64,000 nt of DNA from NCBI RefSeq assembly GCF_022227765.1, contig NZ_JAJMLZ010000007.1, forward strand, positions 62,001 through 126,000, read 5' to 3'. This document shows, one piece after another, positions 1 to 9,534 of this stretch. Each line of letters begins with the position of its first letter. The stretch's first letter is position 1. The translations under genes and the position numbers were made by a program. A model generated the notes under the pieces. It had not been told where the DNA came from, searched no databases, and was given only the letters and a program-made list of their open reading frames with translations. The stretch is from Ectothiorhodospira shaposhnikovii. GTDB lineage: Bacteria; Pseudomonadota; Gammaproteobacteria; Ectothiorhodospirales; Ectothiorhodospiraceae.

Positions 1-24
1 GTCGTTGCGGGGCGGGCAGGCCCC

Positions 25-1845
25 TCATTGCTGGTAGTTGAGGGTCAGATAAAATGCCCGACCCGGCTGTTCATAATCAATGGCGTTATCACGGGCTGTG
101 GCATAGTCACGGTCGAACACGTTGTTCAGGGTCGCCCGCACCGTCCAGGCCGGATTCACCTGATAAGCGGCCCGCAGATGCACCAACTCGTGACCGGCGA
201 TGCGGTCGGTGTTGGCGGCATCATTGTAGCGCCGTCCCTCGGCAATGAGGGTGGTCCCGAAAGACCAGTCCTGCCATCGCCGGTCCAGATCCAGACGCGC
301 GATCTCGTTGGGGCGACGCCGCAGCTCATGACCGGTATGGCGGTTCTCATGATCCAGCAAGGTCAGGGACAGGGTGGCCGACCAGTGGGCATGACGCATC
401 CCCGTCTCCAGTTCCAGGCCACGGATACGCGCCTTTTCCACGTTCTGCGGCTGCCAGAAAAAGCTGCCGGGCACCGGCGCCCACTCGATCAGATCGTCGA
501 TGTCAGACTGGAACACCGCCAGATCCGCATGAAAACCACCGGATTGATGACGCAGCCCCAGTTCATAGGTTTCGGAGGATTCCGGTGCCAGGTCCGGATT
601 GCCACTACCGGGCCAGTACAGGTCGTTGAAGGTGGGCGCCTTGAAGGCCGTACCGCCGCTGGCACGGACCCGCCAGGCATCGGTGATCCGGTAGCCCCAG
701 GCCAGCTGCCCGGTAGTTTCCTTGCCGAAGGCCTCGTTGTCATCCTGCCGCAGACTGCCGGTCAGGGCATGACGCCCCAGGTCCAGCTGGAGCTGGGCGT
801 ATACACCCCAGTTGTCCCGCCGGGTCTCGTCATAATTGGTGGAACCACTCACTTTGTCGTCCTGGTAGTCCACCCCTGCCGTGAACAGGTGATCCCCCAG
901 CAGGAGGTCGTTCTGCCAGGCGAACAGATATCGCGTCGTATCGATCCGTGACGAGGCCACCCCATTCTGGAAGGTTTCGTTCTCATCCCGGCTGTGGCTG
1001 ACGCTCAGTTCACTGAACCAAACCTCGTGGAGCTGCCCCCGGACGCCGATCCGGGAGGCATGATGGACGAAATCAATCCAGTCCCGAGCCGGGTCACCGA
1101 AGTCATAATCGGTCTCCCCAAGGGCGTGATGAAAAGAACCGAACAGCTCCAGACCCTCGGTAGCCTGGTGGGACAAACGTCCGGAGACACTGCTGTTGTG
1201 GAATCCGTCCCGACCGGAATCCCCCACCCCCCGCTGAACATCGATGCCATCGGTGCCGAAGTGACTGCCGGAGAGGCTGTAGCGGGTCCGGTCCTGGCTG
1301 CCGGAAACCCCAAGTCCGTATTCCCGGGTATTGAAGGAACCGGCCCCCATGTGCGCCCGCACCCGGGCCGGGCCGTCACCTTCGCGGGTAAAGATCTGGA
1401 TCACGCCGCCGATGGCATCGGAACCATAGAGACTGGTTCTGGGTCCGCGAACGATCTCCACCCGCTCGATCTCCGCCGGGGGCAGAAACTGCCAGGAGGC
1501 ACTGCCCAGGGTGGCGGAGCCCATGCGCACGCCGTCGATCAGCAACAGGGTGTGATCCGAAGCGGCGCCGCGCAGGAACAGGCCGGTGGTCTTGCCGAAG
1601 GGACCATTTTGAGACAGGGCAATGCCGGCCCGGGCCGCCAACAGATCCGCGAACGCCTTCGGCTGCAACCGCTCGATCTCTTCACGCTCGATCACGGTCA
1701 CGGACGCCAGGGTCTGATCCACGGTCTGGGCCGTGCGGGTGGGGGTCACCAGGATGGGATCGAGCCGGGCGATCATTTCCTGGGCAGACAGGGCATGGGG
1801 AAGGGCCAGCAGGATCGCGGCCGACAGCAGGGACTTCTTGTGCAT
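25..1845 (-). CDS. btuB: TonB-dependent vitamin B12 outer-membrane receptor
   Basis: This 606-residue protein imports cobalamin across the outer membrane using TonB energy. It begins with a signal peptide (KK, then a hydrophobic run ending near ALSA). A TonB-box-like DPILVTPTRT and a plug domain follow to about residue 155 (LFLRG, LLLIDGVR, VEIVRGPRTSLYGSDAIGGVIQIFT), then a 22-strand-type barrel ending in alternating aromatic residues. E. coli BtuB is about 614 residues, so the length fits. The cobalamin riboswitch upstream and the divergent btuFCD genes make B12 the likely substrate rather than a siderophore. Expression should fall when cobalamin is plentiful. Confidence 0.93.
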   Translation of the reverse strand: MHKKSLLSAAILLALPHALSAQEMIARLDPILVTPTRTAQTVDQTLASVTVIEREEIERLQPKAFADLLAARAGIALSQNGPFGKTTGLFLRGAASDHTLLLIDGVRMGSATLGSASWQFLPPAEIERVEIVRGPRTSLYGSDAIGGVIQIFTREGDGPARVRAHMGAGSFNTREYGLGVSGSQDRTRYSLSGSHFGTDGIDVQRGVGDSGRDGFHNSSVSGRLSHQATEGLELFGSFHHALGETDYDFGDPARDWIDFVHHASRIGVRGQLHEVWFSELSVSHSRDENETFQNGVASSRIDTTRYLFAWQNDLLLGDHLFTAGVDYQDDKVSGSTNYDETRRDNWGVYAQLQLDLGRHALTGSLRQDDNEAFGKETTGQLAWGYRITDAWRVRASGGTAFKAPTFNDLYWPGSGNPDLAPESSETYELGLRHQSGGFHADLAVFQSDIDDLIEWAPVPGSFFWQPQNVEKARIRGLELETGMRHAHWSATLSLTLLDHENRHTGHELRRRPNEIARLDLDRRWQDWSFGTTLIAEGRRYNDAANTDRIAGHELVHLRAAYQVNPAWTVRATLNNVFDRDYATARDNAIDYEQPGRAFYLTLNYQQ

Positions 1846-2024
1846 GGGGATACTCTCCGGCGCGCCGCCCGCGCGCCATGCGGTCTTGAATCAGGACGGC
1901 ATGCTGGAGAGCCAGGGGCGCGGGAAACCCGTCCTGGCACACGACCACGAACGGCACTTCCCTACCGGGGAACCCGAAGATATCGAGCCGCGCAAAGCCC
2001 TCCGCAATGCCGCGTAAGCGCATC

Positions 2025-2245
2025 AGGCCGGTCTCCGGGCTCGCGGGCGGGTCATGTACGACCTGGTCAGGGCACCTTCCCACGCTTGCGCGCAGTGGTT
2101 GTATCGCCCTGCCGGGGATCCTGGAAACACCATGGACCCCCCACCTCGCCTACCGTTGCGGGGGCAGCGCCGGCATTGTCCATGGCCTTGGGCCATGGTC
2201 GCACCGGCTTCCCGTTTCACCGGATGTGTGTCACGCATCCGGCAC
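2025..2245 (-). ncRNA. Cobalamin riboswitch upstream of btuB
   Basis: Read on the minus strand, the leader holds the conserved cobalamin aptamer blocks in order: GGTGAAACGGGAAGCCGGTGCGA (about 2219-2197), CCCCCGCAACGGTAGGCGAGG (about 2166-2146), the B12-box-like ACCACTG (2099-2093) and GTGGGAAGG (about 2083-2075). A closing GAGCCCGGAGACCGGCC lies near 2043-2027. Order and spacing match the known family, which shuts off btuB when adenosylcobalamin binds. About 180 nt separate it from the btuB start, enough for an expression platform. Ends are approximate. Confidence 0.92.
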
Positions 2246-2260
2246 CTGAAGCGAGGCAGG

Positions 2261-2289
2261 ATAATACGCAACAGGATCATGATTGGCTA
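2261..2289 (-). promoter_or_regulatory. Putative promoter of the btuB riboswitch transcript
   Basis: On the minus strand TAGCCA (2289-2284) and TATTAT (2266-2261) are separated by 17 bp, resembling a sigma70 promoter. It sits just upstream of the riboswitch 5' end. The -35 is weak (4 of 6), so this is a prediction. Confidence 0.45.
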
Positions 2290-2394
2290 CCGCCAATGGG
2301 GTTTTTTCCGGCAGGATTGACCGCCGGCAACTGCTATGATGCCTGCCTTCAAGACTTGATCACCCACTATCGGCAATCAGCAAGAAAGGCGACG

Positions 2395-3324
2395 ATGCGC
2401 GCAAAAAAAGCCCGTTTACCGATGATATCCGGCATTTTATGCCTCACCGCCTGGCTGACCACGGCCACGGCCGACCCCGCCGCGACGACGCCGGTCCAGG
2501 TCATCGATGACCGACAGCAGACGGTGTCCCTCGCCGCGCCGGCCGAGCGCATCATCAGCCTGGCCCCCCACATCACCGAGCTTTTGTTTGCCGTGGATGC
2601 CGGCAACCGGATCGTGGGCACGGTGAGTTTCAGCGACTACCCGGCGGCGGCAGCGGACATCCCCAGGATCGGCAGCTACAAGCAACTGGACATGGAATCC
2701 ATCCTGGCCCTGAAACCGGATCTGGTGGTGGCCTGGAGCAGCGGCAACGTCCAGGCCCAGGTGGAGCGCCTGGCCCGGCTGGGGATTCCCATCTACTACA
2801 ACGACCCCCAGGATTTCGAACAGCTGGCCCTGGCCCTGGAACGCCTGGGCACCCTGGCCGGGCGGGCACCCCAGGGACGGGCAGCGGCCGAGGACTTTCG
2901 CCGGGATCTGCGGGCGTTGGAAGCACAATACGGCGACCGGCCCAGGGTGACGGTGTTCTACCAGATCTGGGACCGCCCCCTCATGACCCTCAACGACCGG
3001 CACCTGGTCTCCCGCGCCATCGAAATCTGCGGCGGCCACAATCTGTTCGGTGACCTGGAAGCCCTGGTCCCGCGACTGGATCGGGAAGTGGTGCTGGCCG
3101 CCGATCCGGAAGCGATCCTGGGGGGCGGCATGGGCGAGGACAGCCCGCACTGGATCGAGGAGTGGCGCCGCTGGCCGACCCTGACCGCCACCGCCCGGGA
3201 CAATCTGTTCTTCATCCCCCCGTCCCTGCTGCAACGGGCCACGCCGCGCATTCTGGAAGGCACCCGATGGGTCTGCGAGGCCCTGGAAACCGCCCGCGAC
3301 CGGCGCCCGGAGACCTCCGAGTGA
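2395..3324 (+). CDS. btuF: Periplasmic cobalamin-binding protein of the BtuFCD ABC importer
   Basis: The protein has 309 residues from ATG 2395. The frame stays open far upstream, but only from this ATG does a signal peptide appear (RAKK, hydrophobic stretch, ATA-DPA). The class III substrate-binding fold is recognisable: ERIISLAPHITELLFA, a helix, then DMESILALKPDLVVAW and, in the second lobe, FYQIWDRPLMTLNDRHLVSRAIEICGG. In the family it hands cobalamin from the periplasm to BtuC. Its stop overlaps the GTG of btuC, so the three genes form one operon divergent from btuB. No second riboswitch is visible on this side. Confidence 0.9.
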   Translation: MRAKKARLPMISGILCLTAWLTTATADPAATTPVQVIDDRQQTVSLAAPAERIISLAPHITELLFAVDAGNRIVGTVSFSDYPAAAADIPRIGSYKQLDMESILALKPDLVVAWSSGNVQAQVERLARLGIPIYYNDPQDFEQLALALERLGTLAGRAPQGRAAAEDFRRDLRALEAQYGDRPRVTVFYQIWDRPLMTLNDRHLVSRAIEICGGHNLFGDLEALVPRLDREVVLAADPEAILGGGMGEDSPHWIEEWRRWPTLTATARDNLFFIPPSLLQRATPRILEGTRWVCEALETARDRRPETSE

Positions 3325-4289
3325 GCCGACCGGCCCTGGTGCTGCCGATCCTGCTGGGGGCCGCCGGCCTGTCCCTGGGCATCGCCGTGGCCCTGGGCAG
3401 CGTGCCGCTGACGCCCACCGAGACCCTGGCCGTGCTCACCGGCGGCGGCGAGCCGCTGCACCGGACCCTGATCCTGGAACTGCGCCTGCCCCGCGCCCTG
3501 GCGGCCTTTGCCACCGGCGGCCTGCTGGCGGTGGCCGGGGCGCTGATGCAGGTACTGCTGCGCAACCCCCTGGCGGACCCCTATGTGCTGGGGCTGTCCG
3601 GCGGCGCGGCGGTGGGGGCGTTGCTGTCCATGCTGGCGGGCCTGGGCATGGCCATGGTATCGGGGGCGGCCTTTGCCGGCGCCCTGTTGTCCACCCTCAT
3701 CGTCTTCGGCCTGGCCCACGGCACCGGGAGCTGGACACCCACCCGTCTGCTGCTGACCGGGGTGGTGGTGGCGGCGGGCTGGGGTGCCTTCATCAGCTTC
3801 CTGCTGGCGATCAGCCCCACCACCGAACTACCGGGGATGCTCTACTGGCTGATGGGGGATCTGTCCCATGCCCACAGCCCCTGGCCGGCCTGGATCGTGC
3901 TGGTGGTCGTCGTGCTGGTGGCCATGCCCCTGGGGCGCAGTCTCAACGTACTGGCCCGGGGACCGCTGCAGGCGGCAGCCCTGGGTGTTGCCGTGCGCCC
4001 CCTGGAATGGACCCTCTACGGGGTGGCGGCCCTGGTCACGGCAACGGCGGTCACCATGGCGGGCAGCGTGGGTTTCGTGGGTCTGATCGTGCCGCACATG
4101 CTGCGTCTGGTGCTGGGCAATGACCAGCGCCTGATCCTGCCGGCCTCGGCCCTGGCCGGCGGCATCCTGCTCACCCTGGCGGACACCCTGGCGCGGACCC
4201 TGATCGCCCCCCAGCAGTTGCCGGTAGGCGTGATCACCGCCATGCTGGGCGTCCCGGTGTTCCTGTACCTGCTCTACCGCAGCCGTTGA
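3321..4289 (+). CDS. btuC: Vitamin B12 ABC transporter permease (FecCD family)
   Basis: A 322-residue polytopic inner-membrane protein of the FecCD/BtuC family. Motifs include ELRLPRALAAFATGGLLAVAGALMQ, the NPLADPYVLGLSGGAAVG signature and, near the C-terminus, GSVGFVGLIVPHMLRL with LIAPQQLPVGVITAMLGVPVFLYLL. The family has ten membrane helices per monomer and works as a dimer with BtuD. The GTG start at 3321 overlaps the btuF TGA, implying coupled translation. Homologous permeases carry iron-siderophores or haem, so B12 specificity is inferred from context. Confidence 0.9.
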   Translation: MSRPALVLPILLGAAGLSLGIAVALGSVPLTPTETLAVLTGGGEPLHRTLILELRLPRALAAFATGGLLAVAGALMQVLLRNPLADPYVLGLSGGAAVGALLSMLAGLGMAMVSGAAFAGALLSTLIVFGLAHGTGSWTPTRLLLTGVVVAAGWGAFISFLLAISPTTELPGMLYWLMGDLSHAHSPWPAWIVLVVVVLVAMPLGRSLNVLARGPLQAAALGVAVRPLEWTLYGVAALVTATAVTMAGSVGFVGLIVPHMLRLVLGNDQRLILPASALAGGILLTLADTLARTLIAPQQLPVGVITAMLGVPVFLYLLYRSR

Positions 4290-4290
4290 G

Positions 4291-5094
4291 ATGAGCGACT
4301 CCCGACTTCTTCAGCCAGCCCCCGCGCCCCTGCTGACCCTCATGGACCTGGTGGTGGACATCCCCGGCCGGGGCGACGGCGCCCCCCTGAACCTGGACAT
4401 CCGGGCCGGTCAGTGCTGGGGCATCCTGGGCCCCAACGGGGCCGGCAAGAGCACCCTGTTGCATACCCTGGCCGGTCTGCGACCGCCCCGCCGGGGCACC
4501 ATCCGGCTCCAGGGCCAGCCCCTGGGGCAACTGCCCCGCCGCCGCGTCGCCCGCCTGCTGGGCATGGTCTTCCAGGATCATCAGGACGGGTTTCCGGCCA
4601 CGGTGCTGGAAACGGCCCTGATCGGCCGTCATCCCTACCTGCGTCCCTGGGAGATGGAGTCGGCCGAAGACCATCAGGCGGCCCTCAAGGCCCTGCGGCA
4701 GGTGGATCTGGCCGGTATGGAAACCCGTCTCATCGCCACCCTCTCCGGCGGCGAGCGCCAGCGCCTGGCCATTGCCACCGCCCTCACCCAGGACCCGCGC
4801 ATCTTCCTGCTGGACGAGCCCACCAACCATCTGGATCTGCACCATCAGGTGGCGGTACTGGACATCGTCCGCCGTGCCGTGGCCGAGGGACGCAGCGCCG
4901 TCCTCACCCTGCACGACGTCAACCTGGCCGCCCGCTACTGCGATCACCTGCTGCTCATGTACCCCGGCGGCGAGGCCTGCTGGGGAACCACCCGGGAGAT
5001 GCTGGTGCCCAACGCCCTGGAACGCCTCTACGGACAGGCCCTGGTCACCGGCGAGGTGGAAGGCATGCCGGTGTTCTTTCCCCGAACCCGGTAA
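4291..5094 (+). CDS. btuD: Vitamin B12 ABC transporter ATP-binding protein
   Basis: A 267-residue ABC ATPase. It shows Walker A GPNGAGKST (47-55), a Q-loop at VFQD, the LSGGE signature (151-155), Walker B IFLLDEP (171-177) and an H-loop at LTLHDVN. It should dimerise under BtuC and power cobalamin import into the cytoplasm. It starts two bases after the btuC stop. The signature is close to FecE/BtuD-type ATPases, and the neighbours fix the substrate assignment. Confidence 0.9.
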   Translation: MSDSRLLQPAPAPLLTLMDLVVDIPGRGDGAPLNLDIRAGQCWGILGPNGAGKSTLLHTLAGLRPPRRGTIRLQGQPLGQLPRRRVARLLGMVFQDHQDGFPATVLETALIGRHPYLRPWEMESAEDHQAALKALRQVDLAGMETRLIATLSGGERQRLAIATALTQDPRIFLLDEPTNHLDLHHQVAVLDIVRRAVAEGRSAVLTLHDVNLAARYCDHLLLMYPGGEACWGTTREMLVPNALERLYGQALVTGEVEGMPVFFPRTR

Positions 5095-5150
5095 CGTCCG
5101 GCCCAAAGACCCAAAAATAAGCAAACACTGAATTACCTCCTCAACCCGGC

Positions 5151-5156
5151 TACAAT
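5151..5156 (+). promoter_or_regulatory. Putative -10 element of the RND efflux operon
   Basis: TACAAT lies just after btuD, with a weak CTGAAT 17 bp upstream (5128-5133). It overlaps the first possible ATG of the next gene (5155), which favours the in-frame ATG at 5185 as the real start and suggests the efflux genes have their own promoter. Confidence 0.4.
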
Positions 5157-5184
5157 GCCGGTTCACCTCAGCCCTCGACCGCCC

Positions 5185-6432
5185 ATGCCCCTGCCTCCCC
5201 GCATCAAGCGCTTGCTGCCCCTGATCCTGCTGGCCATCGGTATCGGCGGGTTCGTCCTGCTGCTGATCACCCGGCCTTCCGAACCGCCCCGGCAGGTGGC
5301 GGAGCGGGTGTGGCGGGTGACGGCCGAAGAGATCACGCCCCGGACCCTTCCTCCCCAGGTCACGCTCCACGGCCATGTCACCTCGCCCCGGGCGGCCGGC
5401 CTGCGCGCCGCGGTGGAAGCGGACGTGGCCCGGGTGCCGGTGGAGGAAGGTCGCCAGGTCCAAGCCGGAGACACCCTGGTGATCCTGGACGACCGGGAAC
5501 TGGAACTGCTGGTCCGGCAACGGCAGGCGGATCTGGATGACCTGCGGGCACAGCTGCGGGCCCTGGAACGAAGCCACGCCCGGGATCGGGAGGCATTGGA
5601 CCGGGAACGCACCCTGCTGGCGCTGGCGGAACGGGCCGTGAACCGGGCCCAGGATCTGCTCAATCGCAACCTGGGTTCCCCCGCCACCCTGGAAGAGGCC
5701 CAGCGAAACCGGGAGCAGCAGGCCCTGGCCGTGGCCAACCGGCAGCTGGCCCTGGATGATTACGACGCTCGCCGGGAACAGCTGCGGGCACGCATCCGTC
5801 GGGCCGAGGCCCAGCTGGCCCAGGCCGCTCTGGATCTGGAACGCAGCCATGTCCGCGCCCCCTTCGACGGCCGCATCGCCCGCGTCAATGTCGCCCCCGG
5901 GGACCGGGTGCGGGTGGGCGACGCCCTGGTGACCCTGTTCGATACCCAGGCCCTGGAGGTGCGCGCCCCCATCCCCGCCGTCCATCTGCCGGCGGTGCGC
6001 CAGGCCCTCGACATGGCATCCCCGCCCGTTGCCCAGGCCCGGGTGGATGGCCTGCCCCTGACCCTTGAACTGAGCCGTCTGGCCGGTGAAACCGGGGCCG
6101 GCAGTGCCGGCGTGGAAGGGCTGTTCCGGATCGTCTCGGATACCCGGGACGTCCCCCTGGGACGCTTCGTCAGCCTGCGCCTCTCCCTGCCACCAAGAGA
6201 GCACGTGGTGGCCCTGCCCTTCGAGGCCCTGTACGGGCTGGATCGCATCTACCGCCTGGAAGACGGACGCATGCAGGGCCTTGCAGTGAGACGGGTGGGC
6301 GAATGGGTGGACGAGGACGGTCGCGAACGCATCCTGGTATCCGGCGAGGCCCTGCGAGCGGGTGACCGGATCATCACCACCCGGCTGCCCAATGCCATCG
6401 ACGGCCTGCGGGTCAGCGCGGAGGCAGACTGA
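5185..6432 (+). CDS. RND efflux periplasmic adaptor (HlyD/MFP family)
   Basis: The protein has 415 residues from ATG 5185; an upstream in-frame ATG at 5155 would add ten residues ahead of the membrane anchor. A single N-terminal helix (LLPLILLAIGIGGFVLLLI) is followed by a split lipoyl-like region, a long alpha-hairpin rich in Arg, Glu and Leu (about 100-215), and a barrel-like C-terminal half containing RAPFDGRIARVNVAPGDRV. Adaptors of this type bridge an inner-membrane RND pump to an outer-membrane channel. The pump gene begins 3 nt downstream. No TolC-like gene is in the cluster, so the channel must be encoded elsewhere. Confidence 0.87.
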   Translation: MPLPPRIKRLLPLILLAIGIGGFVLLLITRPSEPPRQVAERVWRVTAEEITPRTLPPQVTLHGHVTSPRAAGLRAAVEADVARVPVEEGRQVQAGDTLVILDDRELELLVRQRQADLDDLRAQLRALERSHARDREALDRERTLLALAERAVNRAQDLLNRNLGSPATLEEAQRNREQQALAVANRQLALDDYDARREQLRARIRRAEAQLAQAALDLERSHVRAPFDGRIARVNVAPGDRVRVGDALVTLFDTQALEVRAPIPAVHLPAVRQALDMASPPVAQARVDGLPLTLELSRLAGETGAGSAGVEGLFRIVSDTRDVPLGRFVSLRLSLPPREHVVALPFEALYGLDRIYRLEDGRMQGLAVRRVGEWVDEDGRERILVSGEALRAGDRIITTRLPNAIDGLRVSAEAD

Positions 6433-6435
6433 TCC

Positions 6436-9400
6436 ATGGCCCGTTCCCGTGGTGTGATCCCCTTCTTCCTGCGGCATCCGGTGGCGGCCAACCTGCTGGT
6501 GGCCCTGATGCTGCTTTCCGGCTCCTGGGCGCTGCTCAAGCTCAACACCCAGTTCTTCCCCAACTTCGCCCTGGATTTCGTCACCGTGCAGGTGGCCTGG
6601 ACCGGCGCCAGCGCGGAAGACGTGGAAACCGGCATCACCATTCCCCTGGAACAGGAACTGCGCACCGTGGACGGTCTGCGCAGCCTCACCTCCACCTCGG
6701 CCCTGGGCATCGCCTCCATCACTCTGGAGTTCCAGGCCGGCACCGACATGACCCTGGCCACGGACCAGGTCAAGGACGTGGTGGCCCAGCAACGCAACCT
6801 GCCGGAGGCCGCCGAGACACCCATTGTCAACCGCATCATCCGCTACGAGCCCATCGCCCGGCTACTCGTCAGCGGGCCCGATCTGCGTGAACTGCGCCCC
6901 CTGGTACGGGAGTTCGAGCGTCAGTTGCTGGACCAGGGGATTGCCCGCATCGACTTTTCCGGCCTGCCGGAAGAGGAGATGGCCATCCAGATTCCCACCG
7001 CCCGACTGCTGGATCTGGGCATGACCCTGGGTCAGGTGGGCGAGCGGATCGCCGGTCTCTCCCTTGATCTGCCCGCGGGGATGGTGGGCCGGGACGACAG
7101 CGCCCGGCAGCTGCGCAGCCTGGAACAGGGTCGGGAGGAAATAGCCTTTGCCCGCCTGCCCCTGCGCAGCGACGCCGAAGGGGGCCTGATCCTGCTGGGG
7201 GATGTGGCCCGGATCGAGCGCAGGATCCGGGACAATCAGGTGCTGGTGCGCTATCAGGGCGAACCCGCGGTGGAAATGTCCCTGCAACGGGCGGAACGGG
7301 ATGATGCCCTGGACGCCTCCGGCATCCTGCTGGGCTGGCTGGACGAGGCAAAAGAGACGCTGCCGCCGGGAGTACAGATCCATGTTTATGACCAGTTCTA
7401 CGAACCCCTGGTGGAACGCATCGGCCTGCTGCTCAAGAACGGGGCCGGCGGTCTGATCCTGGTACTGGCGATCCTGTTCCTGTTCCTCAACGGCCGCCTG
7501 GCCCTGCGGGTGGCCCTGAGCATCCCCGTCTCCTTCACCGCCGCCTTCCTCGCCCTCTGGGCCCTGGGCGGCAGCATCAACATGATGTCCCTGTTCGGCT
7601 TCATCATGTCCCTGGGCATCATCGTCGACAATGCCATCGTGGTCAGTGAACATGCCTACACCCAGTACCAACGGGGCATGAACGCGGCCCAGGCGGCCCA
7701 GCGCGGTGCCCAGCGCATGATTGCCCCGGTGATCTCCGCCTCGCTCACCACCGTGGCCGCCTTCCTGCCGCTGATGCTCATCGGCGGCATCATCGGCAAC
7801 ATCCTCTTCGACATCCCCCTGGTGGTGATCTGTGTCATCCTGGCCACCCTGCTGATCAGCTTCCTGGTGCTGCCCTTTCACCTCAAGAACAGCCTGGAAA
7901 AGGTCAGGCCACCCCGCCCCGGCTCGTTCCGCGACCGCTTCGACAAGCGCTTCGATGCCTTCCGGGAAGGCCCCTTCCGGCGACTGGTCACCCATTCGGT
8001 GGAACATGCCGGCATCACCCTGGCGGGCGCGGTGGCGGTCCTGATCCTGGCCATGGGCCTGCTGGTGGGTGGTCGCATCGGTTTCACCTTCTTTCCCGCT
8101 CCCGAAGGCACCGTGGTCACGGCCGCCGCCCACTTCGTCGCCGGGACCCCGCCGGAACGGGTGGAACGGTTCCTGGAACATGTGGAGTCCACCCTCCATG
8201 ACACCGAATCCGAGTTGGGCGGCAACCTGATCCGCAACGTGGTGGTCTCCCTGGGCCGGGGCGTGGACACCGGCGGGCCGGTACAGGCGCCCCGGGGAGA
8301 CCAGTTCGGCGCCATCCTGGTGGAACTGGTCTCCCCGGACCAGCGGGACGTGCGCAATACCCGATTCATCCGGGAATGGCAGTCACGCATCCAGATGCCA
8401 CCGGGGATCGAGCTGTTCAGCATCACGGAACGCCAGGCCGGCCCACCGGGACGGGACGTGGATATCCGCCTGACCGGGGCGGACCCGGAACGGCTCAAGG
8501 CGGCCGGGCTGGAACTGGCCGAGACACTCAACGACTTTCCCGGCGTGTTTGCGGTGGAAGACAACATGCCCTATGGCCGGGAGCAGCTCATCTACCGGCT
8601 CCGACCCGAGGGCCTGGCCCTGGGACTGACCACGGAATCCCTCGGTCGTCAGCTGCGTCACGCCTTCGACGGGGCGTTGGCACAGATCTTTCAAGAGGGT
8701 CTGGAAGAAGTGGAGGTGCGCGTGATCCTGCCCGACGACGAGCGTCACCACGGCGTCACCCTGGAGCGCTTCACGGTGATCCTGCCGGGCGGGGGCATGG
8801 CCCCCCTGGACACGGTGGCCGAGTTCCAGCCGCGCCAGGGCTTCGAAACCCTGCGCCGGGCCGATGGCCGGCTGGCCATTTCCGTATCCGCCGAAGTGGA
8901 CCGGGCGGTGAACAATGCCGGCCGGGTCCGCGAACAGCTGGCGGCCGACGTACTTCCCGCGCTGGCCGAACGTCATGGGGTGACGTGGTCCTTCGAAGGC
9001 CGGGCAGCGGACCAGGCGGAAACCCTGGCGGACATGCGCATGGGTCTGATCTTTGCCCTGGCGCTGATCTATCTCACCCTGGCCTGGGTGTTCGGATCCT
9101 ACGGCTGGCCGCTGGTGGTCATGGCCATCATCCCCTTCGGCCTGCTGGGCGCCCTGGCCGGGCACTGGCTCCTGGGCATGGAAATGACCATCCTGTCCCT
9201 GTTCGGGCTGTTCGGCCTGACCGGTATCGTGGTGAACAACTCCATCATCCTGGTGAGTTTCTATCAGTCCCTGCGCGAGGAAGGCCTGGCCCAGGACGCG
9301 GCCATCGTGGAGGCCTCCTGCCAGCGCCTGCGTGCGGTGCTTCTGACCTCGTTCACCACCATCGCGGGACTGGTGCCGCTGTTGTTCGAGCGTTCGGTGC

Positions 9401-9522
9401 AGGCCCAGTTCCTGATCCCCATGGCGGTATCCATCGTCTTCGGTCTGGCGGTGGCCACGGTGCTGGTCCTGGTGGTGATCCCCGCCTTGCTGGCGGTGCA
9501 TGAGCGATGGGTGAACCGCTGA
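6436..9522 (+). CDS. RND-family efflux pump permease (AcrB/MexF-like)
   Basis: A 1028-residue proton-driven inner-membrane pump. It has the two-fold RND layout: TM1 near residues 14-35, a large periplasmic loop, TM2-6, TM7 near 530-550, a second periplasmic loop and TM8-12. The TM4 motif reads GIIVDNAIVVSEH, with Asn where AcrB has a second Asp, a common variant outside the AcrB core group. The second half repeats the signature as GLTGIVVNNSIILVSF. It is coupled to the adaptor upstream. Substrate cannot be read from sequence; family members export drugs, solvents or lipophilic compounds. Confidence 0.88.
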   Translation: MARSRGVIPFFLRHPVAANLLVALMLLSGSWALLKLNTQFFPNFALDFVTVQVAWTGASAEDVETGITIPLEQELRTVDGLRSLTSTSALGIASITLEFQAGTDMTLATDQVKDVVAQQRNLPEAAETPIVNRIIRYEPIARLLVSGPDLRELRPLVREFERQLLDQGIARIDFSGLPEEEMAIQIPTARLLDLGMTLGQVGERIAGLSLDLPAGMVGRDDSARQLRSLEQGREEIAFARLPLRSDAEGGLILLGDVARIERRIRDNQVLVRYQGEPAVEMSLQRAERDDALDASGILLGWLDEAKETLPPGVQIHVYDQFYEPLVERIGLLLKNGAGGLILVLAILFLFLNGRLALRVALSIPVSFTAAFLALWALGGSINMMSLFGFIMSLGIIVDNAIVVSEHAYTQYQRGMNAAQAAQRGAQRMIAPVISASLTTVAAFLPLMLIGGIIGNILFDIPLVVICVILATLLISFLVLPFHLKNSLEKVRPPRPGSFRDRFDKRFDAFREGPFRRLVTHSVEHAGITLAGAVAVLILAMGLLVGGRIGFTFFPAPEGTVVTAAAHFVAGTPPERVERFLEHVESTLHDTESELGGNLIRNVVVSLGRGVDTGGPVQAPRGDQFGAILVELVSPDQRDVRNTRFIREWQSRIQMPPGIELFSITERQAGPPGRDVDIRLTGADPERLKAAGLELAETLNDFPGVFAVEDNMPYGREQLIYRLRPEGLALGLTTESLGRQLRHAFDGALAQIFQEGLEEVEVRVILPDDERHHGVTLERFTVILPGGGMAPLDTVAEFQPRQGFETLRRADGRLAISVSAEVDRAVNNAGRVREQLAADVLPALAERHGVTWSFEGRAADQAETLADMRMGLIFALALIYLTLAWVFGSYGWPLVVMAIIPFGLLGALAGHWLLGMEMTILSLFGLFGLTGIVVNNSIILVSFYQSLREEGLAQDAAIVEASCQRLRAVLLTSFTTIAGLVPLLFERSVQAQFLIPMAVSIVFGLAVATVLVLVVIPALLAVHERWVNR

Positions 9523-9534
9523 ACAAGCACTGGG

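Noticed and set aside
2317-2340. TTGACC and TATGAT as a btuF promoter
   Set aside because: The two hexamers are only 12 bp apart, too close for a sigma70 promoter.
4234-6792. Long minus-strand open frame opposite btuD and the efflux genes
   Set aside because: The translation is Gly/Gln/His-rich with no domain, and the opposite strand encodes clear BtuD and an HlyD-type adaptor. Long shadow frames are expected at this GC content.
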